Shown: positions 9,393 through 19,472 of the stretch, in pieces
Layout of the letters: every line of letters starts with the position of its first letter
Numbering within the stretch: position 1 is the stretch's first letter
NCBI RefSeq assembly: GCF_000521485.1
Contig: NZ_BAVS01000019.1
Location: forward strand, 1-62,225
From: Gracilibacillus boraciitolerans JCM 21714
GTDB taxonomy: Bacteria > Bacillota > Bacilli > Bacillales > Amphibacillaceae
Direction: 5' to 3'
DNA length: 62,225 bases
The notes under the pieces: model-generated
Seen by the model: the letters and a program-made list of their open reading frames with translations, nothing else
Databases searched by the model: none
What the model was told of the DNA's origin: nothing
Translations under genes and position numbers: made by a program

Positions 9393-9909
9393 TTTTCCTC
9401 CCATGTGATCATACCTTTTCTTCGCATCCAATTTAAAATCCTTCGTTCTATCATGCGGTTAAATCTAGTGATTTTGCCATCAGTCTCTACGATTGGCACT
9501 ACTAAAATCGTATGAAAACCAGCAAAATTACCACCGAGTACATCTGTCATCAACTGGTCCCCCCAATTACTACGATTTCTTCTTTTTTTAGATTCATTTG
9601 TTTCGCAGCACGAGTAAAAGCACGAATAAGCGGCTTCCTGGCGCTATATATAAACGATGCCTCTAATGGTTCAGAGAATATACTGACACGTTCTTTATCA
9701 TTATTAGAAATGATCGTTACTTTTATATTGTGTTCTTTCATCTCTTTAAACCACTGAATAATTTCAGGTGTTGCGTCTTTTACGTCCCAGGCAACTAAGG
9801 TATTATCCAAATCGGTAATTATTCCTTTTATCCCCATATCACTTAGCCTGGCTGGTGTTATGTCCAGAACGCGCTGCACATGTTCATTTGGTAAAAATTT
9901 TTTCAGCAA
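9389..9909 (-). CDS. yqeG: HAD-superfamily phosphatase YqeG (frameshifted)
   Basis: This HAD IIIA phosphatase, about 172 residues, has motif I DLDNTLVAWD, motif II ISNND and the Lys in ARKPL. The frame breaks in motif III at 9559-9564: six bases are written where four give the expected IGDQLMTD. The continuation is readable to a TGA that overlaps the yqeH start. It is the first gene of the yqe cluster on this strand. The substrate is not established for the family. Confidence 0.88.
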
Positions 9910-10103
9910 TTTGTTTCCACCTCAACTATTATTTCTGTTTATATATATATCTTTACTTATCATAAACAATTTTTTAAATTTGTTCAAAGAAATCTATTAG
10001 CAAAACATTATTATATCACATATTATGACAAATGTTCCTGATTAAACAGGTAATACAAACGATATTACTATAATCGTATGACATTTTTCGACATAAATAT
10101 TTC

Positions 10104-10203
10104 TGTGTATAACGTTATACACATTATCCACACTTATACTATCGAGTCTCAGAGGCCTTTCTATATACTTATTCACAAGTTATATACAGATAGCTGTAGA
10201 TAA
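10104..10203 (+). promoter_or_regulatory. Cluster of six DnaA boxes upstream of sda
   Basis: The 376-base gap between yqeG and sda holds six matches to the DnaA box TTATNCACA within 100 bases. They are TGTGTATAA at 10104 (minus), TTATACACA at 10115, the perfect TTATCCACA at 10124, TTATTCACA at 10169, TTATATACA at 10180 and TGTAGATAA at 10195 (minus). The second and third abut. B. subtilis sda is activated by DnaA through such boxes when replication initiation is disturbed, so this is the likely control region for sda. The strict consensus is met by one to three of the six. Confidence 0.8.
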
Positions 10204-10285
10204 GTTACCAGTTGTCGGTTTTTTCATTTCATGCTACATTTACTATAACACGTTGCAGACATCCTATCTATGGGAGGGACAAGCA

Positions 10286-10429
10286 GTGGAAAACTTATCA
10301 GATGATTTGCTAATCGAATCCTATAAAAAAGCCACAGAACTTAGACTTAGTTACGAATTTATACATTTAATGGAACAAGAGATGAAACGTCGCTCTTTGG
10401 TAGAATATCTCGCCTACCCCCCCAACTAA
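10286..10429 (+). CDS. sda: Sporulation checkpoint protein Sda
   Basis: This 47-residue protein starts at GTG 10286 after a GGGAGGGAC ribosome site and reads [19 protein letters not shown]. Sda is a helical hairpin that binds the sporulation kinases KinA and KinB and stops phosphorelay signalling while DNA replication is blocked. Conserved SDDLLIESY and the C-terminal KRRSL text support the call. The last codons are TAC CCC CCC AAC; the seven-C run (10417-10423) probably adds a Pro. It has its own DnaA-box promoter region and terminator. Confidence 0.92.
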   Translation: MENLSDDLLIESYKKATELRLSYEFIHLMEQEMKRRSLVEYLAYPPN

Positions 10430-10443
10430 CTCAAATGGATTCC

Positions 10444-10480
10444 CACTTAGTCGGTTAACAATCCGTCTAAGTGTTTTTTA
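10444..10480 (+). terminator. Terminator of sda
   Basis: The stem CACTTAGTCGG / CCGTCTAAGTG with a short loop is followed by TTTTTT. Confidence 0.8.
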
Positions 10481-10547
10481 TTACTACAAAAATATTTTGA
10501 AGTATAGAATTCTGTGTATTTTTATCTCCAGTATTATATTGCTTTAA

Positions 10548-10590
10548 GCAAAAATAAAGACATCCCATAATAGTGACGTCTTTATTTTGC
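10548..10590 (-). terminator. Terminator of the aldehyde dehydrogenase gene
   Basis: The stem GCAAAAATAAAGAC / GTCTTTATTTTGC encloses a loop of about 15 bases. It lies 45 bases after the dehydrogenase stop and ends in a weakly U-rich tract on the minus strand. Confidence 0.6.
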
Positions 10591-10634
10591 ATATTTTTAA
10601 TTGTATTTTATAACGTTATTCGCACTCTCCATTA

Positions 10635-12096
10635 TTAAAAAGGAAAATCACGATATTCTTCCTGAACGGAAACCCACTTTGTTGTAGTGAATTCCTCCAC
10701 TATCCAAGGATTACCAAACGTCCTATTCCACTTGCTTTGCTTCCGCCAAACGGAACCATTGGATTATCGTTAACGGTTTGATCATTAATGTGTGTCATAC
10801 CACTGTTAATTTGTAGTGCTAATTGCTCACCATAACTTAGATCTTCTGTAAAAATAGCTGAGCTTAATCCAAATGGTGTATCATTTGCTAACTGTATGGC
10901 ATGTTCATTTGAATCCGCCTTAATTATGGTTGCAATCGGTGAAAATAATTCGGTTTGTGCTAATTCACTTTGATTATCGACATCGATAAAGATCGTCGGA
11001 GTCAAAATATTGCCTTCTCTTTTTCCCTCTAAAGCAACTTTTGCATTGGACTTCTTTGCATTTTCAATAATGACCATAATTTTATCTACTTGCTTTTCAT
11101 TAATTAGTGGGCCAATGATCGTATCAGAATTAGTAGGATCACCATATGGTAACTGTTTCACTTTCTCGACAAACTTTTCGATAAAAGCCTTATAACAAGC
11201 CTGATGGACAATAATACGATTAATTATCATACATATTTGTCCTTGATGAATAAACTTGCCAAAGACAGCTGCATCTACTGCTCGTTCAATGTTAGCATCC
11301 TCTAATACAACAAACGGATTGTTGCCACCTAACTCTAAAGCAACTCTTTTTAGCATACTTCCAGCAACTTCACCAATATGTTTACCTACTTTTGTAGAGC
11401 CTGTGAAACTTATTAATTGAGAATGCGGTGTTGTTAACATATCATCCCTATTTCCTCTAAGTCGGTTAAGATACAATTAAATATACCTTTAGGTAAACCT
11501 GCATCTTCAAAAGCTTTAGCTATAATCACTCCACCGGTCATTGCTGTTTGAATGTCTGGTTTATGTACCACACTATTCCCTAATGCAATTGCAGGTGCTA
11601 TCGTTCGCATCGATAAGTTCATTGGGAAATTAAATGGTGAAATGGACGTAATTACACCTAGTGGCAGACGGAACACTTTATTCCTTTTCCCTTCAATAAG
11701 CGCATCAACTTCCTTAGACTCCCCTAATTGATCTGCCATATGAACCGCTTCTTCAACAAGATCTACCGTTAAGTCAATCTCTACGTTTGCTTTAATATAG
11801 CTTCCACCGGTTTCTCTTATAATAATTTCTATAATTTCTTCCCGATGGTCTTTTAAAAAACCTGATACTTTTCTTAATACTTCTTTTCTTTCGTCTGCAG
11901 TTGACATTGCCCATTGCTTTTGCGATTCTTTGGCAATACGGAAAGACTCAGCTAACTGGTCTGCAGTAGCTATCGAAATCTCCTGCAGTATAGTTTGATC
12001 ATATGGATTTATGTTTTGATACGTTCGCTTACTTGCCCCCCCTTTCACCCATTCACCATTAATAAAGCTTTTATTATATGACTGAAAATCAACCAT
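10635..12096 (-). CDS. NAD(P)-dependent aldehyde dehydrogenase, YfmT/vanillin type (two frameshifts)
   Basis: This aldehyde dehydrogenase is about 486 residues once two single-base losses are repaired. They lie near 11446 (GGGATG for GGGGATG, in EEIGDDMLTTP) and near 10716 (TTT for TTTT, in GRFGNPW). The catalytic Glu is in LELGGNNP and the catalytic Cys in GQICM. The oxidised substrate cannot be read from sequence; YfmT/vanillin or benzaldehyde dehydrogenases look closest. A seven-base run at 12036-12042 adds a Gly in VKGGASK. The start at 12096 has a six-G ribosome site (12107-12112). It stands alone between sda and mrpA and does not belong to the B. subtilis backbone order here. Confidence 0.85.
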
Positions 12097-12429
12097 ATTA
12101 TCAACACCCCCCTTTTTGCATAGTTTTATACAAATAGTTCTAAAATATGCCGTTATCAAAAATAGAAATTTCTGCTAACTAACACCTAACTTTTGTGTCA
12201 TGAGTAATGGCTGTAACTAATTAATTATGTCTTTCTATCGCAAGTTACAAAAGAATTTTAAACTTATTATTATAAATAGGATATTTCTCGTCAAAAATTA
12301 GAGAAGATTCCATATCGAATAAACTCCTCTCTTGTATTCTTTGTTATTTTTAGATTAGAATATAGTAGAAGCTGAATGAATTTAAAATAAATTATACAAA
12401 TCAAACATAAGGGGGGGGATCATCATTAG
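12097..12429. other. Intergenic region between the divergent dehydrogenase and Mrp operon
   Basis: This AT-rich region of 333 bases must carry promoters for both directions. The best plus-strand candidate is TTGTAT, 18 bases, TAGAAT near 12335-12364, which is weak. The mrpA ribosome site is an extreme run of eight G at 12411-12418. I see no gene or strong hairpin. Confidence 0.4.
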
Positions 12430-14765
12430 ATGTTATTTGCTGTATTTTTGCCAGTATTGCTGGCTATTTTTATTCCATACTTAAGTAAATGGAAAGAAAA
12501 AATACATACAGGCTATTTTGTCTTATTAGCACCATTAGCTGTTTTTATTTATTTCATTCCAAACGTTGGTAATGATTTCACACCTATTATTCAATCATAC
12601 AGCTGGATACCATCTCTGAATATCGCATTAGATTTCTATTTAGATGGGTTAAGTTTATTATTTGTGTTATTGATAAGCGGGATTGGAACATTAGTAACAC
12701 TCTATTCCATTTTTTATTTACATACTTCTGAAAGATTAGGCCAATTTTACGTCTATTTACTATTGTTTATGACCGCTATGTTTGGGGTCGTCCTTTCTGA
12801 TAATGTCTTTGTACTTTATGGATTCTGGGAATTAACCTCCATTTCGTCATTCCTGTTAATTGGTTATTGGAATTTTAAAGAACGCTCAAGATACGGTGCA
12901 TTAAAGTCGATGCTGATTACCGTGTTTGGTGGATTAAGTATGCTTGGCGGGTTTATCTTACTTACCAGTATTACTGAGACAACCAGTATACAGGAAATGA
13001 TCTTACAAACTGATATAATTCTTTCCAGTGAATATTTCGGCTTGATTTTAGCGTTAATCCTGCTTGGTGCTTTTACGAAATCAGCTCAGTTCCCATTCCA
13101 TATTTGGTTACCAGATGCAATGGAAGCACCAACACCTGTTAGTGCTTATCTGCACTCAGCTACCATGGTAAAAGCAGGTATTTTTCTTGTCGCAAGATTT
13201 ACGCCTATTTTCTCAGGAAATGAATGGTTTTTTGTTATTGTCAGTGGAATAGGAATTATCACGTTGATTTGGGGGGGATCCTACATGGCTATAAGACAAA
13301 CCGATTTAAAAGGGATCTTGGCATTTTCAACGATCAGTCAACTTGGCATGATTATGGCAATGTTAGGATTTGGAACAAAGCTTGCGATATTTGCGGCTGT
13401 TTTTCACATCTTAAACCATGCCACATTTAAAGGTAGTCTATTTATGATTGCAGGTATTGTGGATCATGAAACAGGCACACGTGATATTCGCAAGCTAGGT
13501 GGTTTAGTTACATTAATGCCGATTTCTGCAACGCTCGCATTTTTTGCAACATTTTCAATGGCGGGCTTGCCTCTTCCATTTTTAAATGGATTTTATAGTA
13601 AAGAAATGTTTTTTGATGCGAGCTTGGAGTTACAACATCATTCGATGTGGATTTCACAAGTATTAAGTCAAGCTATCCCATATTTAGCGGTATTCGGCAG
13701 TATCTTCACATTCGTTTATTCAATGTATCTTGTATTTGGAACCTTTATGGGAGAAAAGAAATTGGATCAACTACCGGTGAAGCCTCATGAAGCACCAATC
13801 GGACTCTTACTATCTCCTATTATCTTAGTGATTGGAGTAATCGTGATTGGGTTGTTTCCTAACATCGTTAATAGTAGCTTCCTCGCTCATACTGCAGAGG
13901 CTATATATGGGGAACCATTTGATAAAAAGATTCAATACTGGCACGGTTGGATCACACCACTGTACATGTCTTTGGTTGTAGTAGGTGGTGGAGCAGTCCT
14001 TGCATTATTTAGAAGAAATTGGTCCAGTATCTACAGTTTCTTGCCTGGAAAATTAAGCTTTAACAAAGTATACGATTTTTTAGTGGATCAATCAGAAAAG
14101 ACTTCAGCAAAAATAACAAACTCTTATATGAATGGCTCAATCGGGCGCTATATGGCATTAATATTAGTAGCAATATTAGGCTGTACTTTTACGGTAATGA
14201 TCATCACAGATGGATTTGCATGGGATACTACTAATCTTGCACCGATTACTATTCAGGAAGTTCTTATTGCTATAGCAATGGCAATAGCAGCCGTTAGTAC
14301 CATCTTCACAAGAAATAAAATTGGAGCTATCTTAATTCTGGCGTCGTCGGGTATGGGCTTGCACTATTATTTGTTATCTACAGTGCACCTGACTTAGCTT
14401 TGACTCAACTTTCCGTAGAAACCATTACAGTAGCTTTATTCTTATTATGTTTTTATCATTTGCCAAATCTTCGTGAACGAACAGAGTCAGGCGTACAAAG
14501 AGCAATCAACCTGATTATTGCAGTTGCGTTTGGCACATTGATGACGATGGTTGCGATTTCCGCTCACAGTACTAAATTATTTGATAAGATTTCAGACTAT
14601 TTCTTAGAAACATCTTATAAATTAGGTGGCGGACATAATGTTGTTAACGTCATCCTAGTTGACATGCGTGGACTTGATACCATATTTGAAATTGTAGTAT
14701 TAGGTATTGCTGCTCTTGCTATCTATGGTCTTATCAAACTTCGCAACAAGAAGGAGGCAGAATAG
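12430..14765 (+). CDS. mrpA: Mrp antiporter subunit MrpA/MnhA (frameshifted near C-terminus)
   Basis: This is the largest subunit of the multi-subunit Na+/H+ antiporter, homologous to the NuoL proton pump of complex I. It has about 18-20 membrane segments. Conserved residues lie in FYGFWELTS-like text (YGFWELTSISSFLLIGYW), FPFHIWLPDAMEAPTPVSA and the Lys-rich QTDLKGILAFSTISQLG. One G is missing at 14361 (GGCTTGCAC for GGCTTGGCAC); repairing it joins SGMGLALLFVIYSAPDLAL to the C-terminal MrpB-like domain, giving about 778 residues. A seven-G run at 13271-13277 gives IWGGSY. Stop and the mrpC start are contiguous. Confidence 0.93.
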
Positions 14766-15108
14766 ATGGAAATAATCATGTCGATTCTTGCAGGTATATT
14801 GTTTACCACTGGCGTTTATAATCTCCTACAGAAACAAATGCTTCGAATTATTATTGGTACGGCGCTTATTTCACATGGTGCCCACCTATTTATATTAACA
14901 ATGGGGGGAATTAAAACGAGGAGCTCCTCCCGTTTTAATTGACGGTACTGATACATATACAGATCCATTGCCGCAAGCTCTAATCTTGACTTCAATAGTT
15001 ATAAGTTTCGGAGTAACCAGTTTATTATTAGTGCTGGCATATAGAGCTTCAAAAGAGAATGGAACAGATAATATGGATAAATTAAGGGGGGGTAGCGAAA
15101 ATGATTAG
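14766..15108 (+). CDS. mrpC: Mrp antiporter subunit MrpC/MnhC (frameshifted)
   Basis: This NuoK-like subunit of about 113 residues has three membrane segments. The start ATG directly follows the mrpA stop, with AAGGAGG upstream inside mrpA. The conserved SHGAHL and PLPQALILTSIVISFG are readable. The frame breaks between them at the G run 14903-14908 or the adjacent AAAA; five G (or one fewer A) restores KRGAPPVLIDG. The last codons contain a seven-G run (15086-15092) that also serves as the mrpD ribosome site. It overlaps mrpD by eight bases. The usual mrpB is absent between mrpA and this gene. Confidence 0.9.
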
Positions 15109-16587
15109 TAATTTAGCAGTATTACCAATTCTCATACCATTAATTGCTGGTGTACTTGCAGTATTATTCCATAAAAGGTTAAAATTTGTGCGCATTTATG
15201 CACAAGTTGTAACTTTGATTAATACTGCGGTTGTAACATATATTTTATACTATGTTCATCAAAATGGGTCTGTCATATTAGAAGCAGGTGACTGGGTAGC
15301 TCCATTTGGTATTGTTTTAGTTGGAGATATGCTATCGATGTCACTGGTATTAACTACAAATATAGTAGCAATAGCTTGTGTTTTTTATGCGCCACAATCT
15401 TTAAGTCAAAAAAAAGAAGAATTTTATTTTTATACATTTTACTTTTTATTAATTACTGGAGTATCAGGAGCTTTTATTACCGGAGACTTATTCAACTTAT
15501 TCGTGTTCTTTGAAGTCTTATTAATGGCATCATACGGATTGATTGTATTAGGTGGTGAGAAAGTACAGCTGCGTGAATCCTTGAAATACGTATTAATCAA
15601 CTTATTTTCATCAATGCTCTTTGTTACAACGATTGCCTTTCTCTATTCTGTAGTCGGAACGGTTAATATGGCACAAATAGCTGAGCGGGTTCGTGAATCT
15701 GAGCAAACAGGAATACTTACCACCATTGGGATCTTATTGTTTTTTGTATTCGGTACAAAAGCAGCGTTATTCCCATTATATTATTGGCTGCCCAGACCAT
15801 ATATTACGCCTGATCCTGTTATATCTGCGTTATTCGGGGGCTTTATTAACGAAAGTAGGAATCTATTCCCTGCTAAGAGTCTTCTCTCTCATTTTCGTTC
15901 ATGAGCCAAATGTGACACATGAATTCTTTATATGGATTGCAGCCTTAACGTTAATCTTCGGTGCAATTGGTGCTTTGTCTACTAATAATATAAAATTGGT
16001 TGTAGCTTATAATATCATTCCAGCTGTTGGATTTATGCTACTTGGAATTGGTGTCTATAATAGTACTGGTTTTAGTGGTGCCATTTACTACTTAATTAAT
16101 GACATGATCATTAAAGCAGCTTTATTTCTATTAGTGGGGGGCTATCGCGTATCTTGTCGGGACTAGTGATCTTAGAAAAATGCGTGGGTTAATTCATCAT
16201 TATCCATTACTCGGCTGGTTATTTTTCATTTCTGCTTTTGTTTTAGCAGGTATACCGCCATTTAGTGGATTTATTGGAAAATTAGTCTTACTCCAGGGTG
16301 CTATTGAAGCTGATTATATTGTAGTAGCGATTATCGGCCTGGCTTCAAGTCTATTGATTTTATTATCCGTAATCCGAATCTTTATCAGAGGATTCTGGGG
16401 AGAAAAAGACGAATCCATTATTCCTGATAAAAAAGCTGCAAGAGGATTTGCTTTCCCTGTTGCTTTTCTATTATTTTTCTCGGTACTACTAGGAGTTGGT
16501 GCAGAATGGTTCTATCCTAGCATTGAAGCAATAGGTGAATATTTAATGAATCCACAAGAATACATTGAATCTGTATTAAAGGAGTAA
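15101..16587 (+). CDS. mrpD: Mrp antiporter subunit MrpD/MnhD (two frameshifts)
   Basis: This NuoM/N-like proton-translocating subunit has about 14 membrane segments and about 494 residues after repair. The proton-path Glu is in FFEVLLMASYG, and TKAALFPLYYWLP is the conserved Lys helix. Two runs break the frame: 15836-15840 (five G for four, FGALLTKVGIYS) and 16136-16141 (six G for five, LLVGAIAYLVG). The C-terminal part continues to PPFSGFIGKL and beyond. mrpE starts six bases later. Confidence 0.92.
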
Positions 16588-16593
16588 ATCATT

Positions 16594-17070
16594 ATGTCTC
16601 TTCAAATAATCATAAATTTAGTTGTCGCGATCATGTGGATGTTTTTAGCTGAGACTTATTCCGTTGTCTCATTTCTCAAAGGTTTTATTATTGGGGCATT
16701 GTTATTATTTCTGTTAAGAAGATTTATACCAGATGCATTTTATCTTAATCGTCTCTGGAAAATGATAAAGTTAATGTTTCTTTTTATTAAAGAACTCTTT
16801 CTTTCAAATATTGATATTGTGATGTGGGTATATAAACCACGTAAAGATTTTCAACCAGGTATCTTCGCTTTACCTATTGAACTAAAAAGTAATTGGGAGA
16901 TTACCATGTTAACATCGCTTATTTCCCTTACACCCGGTACTTTATCTGTTGCTGTATCCGAAAATAATGAAGTCATTTATATCCATGCGATGAATATTGA
17001 TGATACAGAAACAGCAATTGAATCCATCAAAATGAGCTTTGAGAAAGCGATCATGGAGGTGACAAGATGA
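16594..17070 (+). CDS. mrpE: Mrp antiporter subunit MrpE/MnhE
   Basis: This 158-residue subunit has two or three N-terminal membrane segments followed by a cytoplasmic domain. The text SLTPGTLSVAVSE is typical of the MnhE family. MrpE has no counterpart in complex I and is needed for full antiport in B. subtilis (family knowledge). It is intact and overlaps mrpF by four bases (ATGA). Confidence 0.93.
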   Translation: MSLQIIINLVVAIMWMFLAETYSVVSFLKGFIIGALLLFLLRRFIPDAFYLNRLWKMIKLMFLFIKELFLSNIDIVMWVYKPRKDFQPGIFALPIELKSNWEITMLTSLISLTPGTLSVAVSENNEVIYIHAMNIDDTETAIESIKMSFEKAIMEVTR

Positions 17071-17354
17071 ACGGAATTATAGAAGTAGTTACAATTATTT
17101 GTATGGTAGTCATTACTATCTCAATTGCTCTGCTAGTCTTTCGAGTGGTTAATGGACCAACTAATCCTGATCGCGCAGTTGCATTGGATTTGATTGGCAT
17201 TAACCTGATGGCTATGGTAGGTTTAGTTGCTATCATGCTTGCCACCTCGAAATTGAATGATGTAATCTTGTTAATTGGAATTTTGTTATTTATTGGAACG
17301 ATTGCTTTAGCAAAATACATAGAAAAGGGTGTTATTATTGAGCGAAACGATTGA
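17067..17354 (+). CDS. mrpF: Mrp antiporter subunit MrpF/MnhF
   Basis: This 95-residue subunit has three membrane helices. The conserved RVVNGPTNPDRAVALD loop follows the first helix, and LATSKLNDVILLIGIL is the third-helix region. It starts inside the mrpE stop (ATGA) and overlaps mrpG, which indicates translational coupling. Intact. Confidence 0.93.
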   Translation: MNGIIEVVTIICMVVITISIALLVFRVVNGPTNPDRAVALDLIGINLMAMVGLVAIMLATSKLNDVILLIGILLFIGTIALAKYIEKGVIIERND

Positions 17355-17709
17355 TTTAGTTAGGGATATTATTATTATTTTGCTTCTGTTGTCTGGAACT
17401 TTTTTTATCCTTTCTGCCTCTATTGGTGTCATTCGTTTTCCGGATGTATACACTCGATTACATGCCGCTACAAAAGCATCCACACTGGGAATCTCAGGTA
17501 TTATGATCGGTGCTTTTATCTTTTTATATGCCGAGAAAGGGATTATTAGTGGCAAGTTGATTTTGGGGATTATTTTCATCCTGCTTACTGCCCCCCCTCT
17601 TTCTGCGCATATGATTGGACGTGCAGCACATTCATCAGGTATTAAACCCTGGGCAGCCGATGGTAAAACAAGAGACGCTTACGCCGATTCAATTGAAAAG
17701 AATAAATAA
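17338..17709 (+). CDS. mrpG: Mrp antiporter subunit MrpG/MnhG
   Basis: I chose TTG at 17338 because AGGG lies eight bases upstream; a GTG at 17329 has no ribosome site. The protein has about 123 residues and three membrane segments, with the family signature GVIRFPDVYTRLHAATKAST. A seven-C run at 17591-17597 gives LTAPPLSAH where one Pro is usual, which shows that C runs on the coding strand are affected too. It is the last gene of the operon, followed by a terminator at 17751. Confidence 0.92.
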   Translation: MSETIDLVRDIIIILLLLSGTFFILSASIGVIRFPDVYTRLHAATKASTLGISGIMIGAFIFLYAEKGIISGKLILGIIFILLTAPPLSAHMIGRAAHSSGIKPWAADGKTRDAYADSIEKNK

Positions 17710-17750
17710 TAACGTTAAAGAGTTTATTACGAAAATAATTTGTGAAATAT

Positions 17751-17804
17751 AAAAACCGAACGATAATACAAATTCTGCGATGAATTTGTTTCGTTTGGTT
17801 TTTT
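17751..17804 (+). terminator. Terminator of the mrp operon
   Basis: The outer stem AAAACCGAACGA / TCGTTTGGTTTT encloses a second stem CAAATTC / GAATTTG and is followed by a T run. A run of eight C without known role follows at 17849-17856. Confidence 0.8.
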
Positions 17805-17981
17805 AGTTGCATTAATTTAGAAGTAAGACGCAGTAACTGATGTGCTCTCCCCCCCCTTTTTTGATTGTTATTAACCCATTATACAATCTTCAGAAATATT
17901 AGCTTGGCCGATGACACAATGGACACACGACTAACATATGATGAAATATGGGCAAATACCTAGTGTTTAGGAGGTGTCATT

Positions 17982-18683
17982 TTGTCAATCTTGGTCGGAA
18001 TTCTTTCCATTATTAAAGAAGCTTTATTTTTTGTTGGTTACGTTAAAAATAATACATTCCCTCAACCCCCCCTGCCAGCCAAAGAAGAAGCAGTCATGAT
18101 TAAAAGAATGCAAGAAGGGAATGAGGAGGCACGAAATAAACTAATTGAACACAATCTTCGACTTGTCGCACATATTGTTAAGAAATTTGAAAACACAGGT
18201 GAAGACGCAGAAGATCTCATTTCAATTGGTACTATCGGTCTTATAAAAGGCATAGAGAGCTTTTCAAGTGATAAAGGGACAAAACTAGCCACCTATGCTG
18301 CAAGATGTATTGAAAACGAAATATTAATGCATTTACGCGCGATGAAAAAAACAAAAAAAGATGTCTCCCTGCAGGATCCAATCGGACAGGACAAAGAAGG
18401 GAATGAGATTAGTTTAATTGATATTTTGGAAGCTGAAAACGAGGATATAACAGAAGTTATTCAATTGCATATGGAATTAAGAAAGATTGAAAAATACTTA
18501 AAAATTCTTGATAAACGCGAAAAGGAGGTAATTATAGCTCGATTCGGATTAGGAAATACAGATGAATTGACCCAACGTGAAATAGCAACGAAATTGAAAA
18601 TTTCTCGTAGTTATGTCTCACGAATTGAGAAAAGAGCATTAATGAAGGTATTTCATGAATATTATCGAAATGAATTAAAATAG
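17982..18683 (+). CDS. sigK: RNA polymerase sporulation sigma factor SigK
   Basis: This 233-residue sigma factor directs late mother-cell transcription. It starts with TTG after AGGAGGTG. Residues 1-19 are the hydrophobic pro-sequence ([19 protein letters not shown]) that SpoIVFB would cleave. Region 2 shows [12 protein letters not shown] and [16 protein letters not shown]; region 4 ends with [14 protein letters not shown]. The gene is uninterrupted: no skin-type prophage splits it, unlike in B. subtilis. A seven-C run at 18066-18072 gives FPQPPLP for an expected FPQPLP. It stands alone and shares a terminator with mtnN. Confidence 0.95.
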   Translation: MSILVGILSIIKEALFFVGYVKNNTFPQPPLPAKEEAVMIKRMQEGNEEARNKLIEHNLRLVAHIVKKFENTGEDAEDLISIGTIGLIKGIESFSSDKGTKLATYAARCIENEILMHLRAMKKTKKDVSLQDPIGQDKEGNEISLIDILEAENEDITEVIQLHMELRKIEKYLKILDKREKEVIIARFGLGNTDELTQREIATKLKISRSYVSRIEKRALMKVFHEYYRNELK

Positions 18684-18710
18684 CTGTCGAAATTATCGAC
18701 AGCTATTTTA
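18681..18710. terminator. Bidirectional terminator between sigK and mtnN
   Basis: The perfect stem TAGCTGTCGA / TCGACAGCTA with a five-base loop begins at the sigK stop codon and ends just before the mtnN stop. T-rich flanks occur on the plus side. Confidence 0.75.
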
Positions 18711-18714
18711 TCTT

Positions 18715-19407
18715 TTATTGCGAATTTTTAACTACACTAACAATTAAGTTAGCAGCGTTTTCTGCTGCTTTCGCTAAGAAAGCTTCAAATGATACGGATG
18801 AATCCTTTCCGGCAATATCAGATAGTGCGCGAATAATAACAAATGGTCGATCATATTGATAACAAACTTGAGCAATCGCTGCAGCTTCCATCTCAGCAGC
18901 AATCATATCTGGAAACATATTACGAACAAAAGTGACTTTCGTTTCCTCTTGCATAAAGGTATCTCCTGTACTAATAAGACCCTTCATCGCAGCGATACCA
19001 TCTAATTCTTTTGCGGCAAGCATCGCTTTTTCAATTAAAATTGGATCTGCTTGAAAAGTTGGTGGCAAACCAGGAATTTGTCCATATTTATAATCAAATG
19101 CAGTTACATCGACATCATGATGTACTACTTCTGTAGAGATAACTAAATCCCCTACTTCTAAATCAGGATGAAAACCTCCAGCAGATCCTGTATTAATTAC
19201 ATAATCTGGCTGATATCTTTCAAAAAGAATGGTTGTTGCTATTGCAGCATTTACTTTACCAATACCTGATTTTAAAACAACAACTTCCTGTCCTGCTAAT
19301 TTCCCTACAAAAAAATCACCATTTGCAATTCTTGATGTTTCACTTATTTCCATTTTTTTCTTTAATAATTCTACTTCTTCATCCATTGCACCAATAATAC
19401 CAATCAC
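18715..19407 (-). CDS. mtnN: 5'-methylthioadenosine/S-adenosylhomocysteine nucleosidase
   Basis: This 230-residue enzyme splits methylthioadenosine and S-adenosylhomocysteine into adenine and the thioribose or ribosyl-homocysteine, feeding methionine salvage. MIGIIGAMDEEVELL carries the catalytic Glu at 12; EMEAAAIAQV and RALSDIAG hold the second Glu and the Asp. Length and ends are normal and no run defects occur. In B. subtilis it leads a sulfur-conversion operon; here only yrrS lies beside it. Confidence 0.95.
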   Translation of the reverse strand: MIGIIGAMDEEVELLKKKMEISETSRIANGDFFVGKLAGQEVVVLKSGIGKVNAAIATTILFERYQPDYVINTGSAGGFHPDLEVGDLVISTEVVHHDVDVTAFDYKYGQIPGLPPTFQADPILIEKAMLAAKELDGIAAMKGLISTGDTFMQEETKVTFVRNMFPDMIAAEMEAAAIAQVCYQYDRPFVIIRALSDIAGKDSSVSFEAFLAKAAENAANLIVSVVKNSQ

Positions 19408-19472
19408 TTGTTAATCCTCCTGTTCTAACACGTTCTTATCATCAGCCGTATTATCTCTATCTATATTTATTT

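Noticed and set aside
10635-12096. Two separate truncated aldehyde dehydrogenase genes
   Set aside because: The pieces overlap exactly at a GGG that should be GGGG and join into one normal-length protein.
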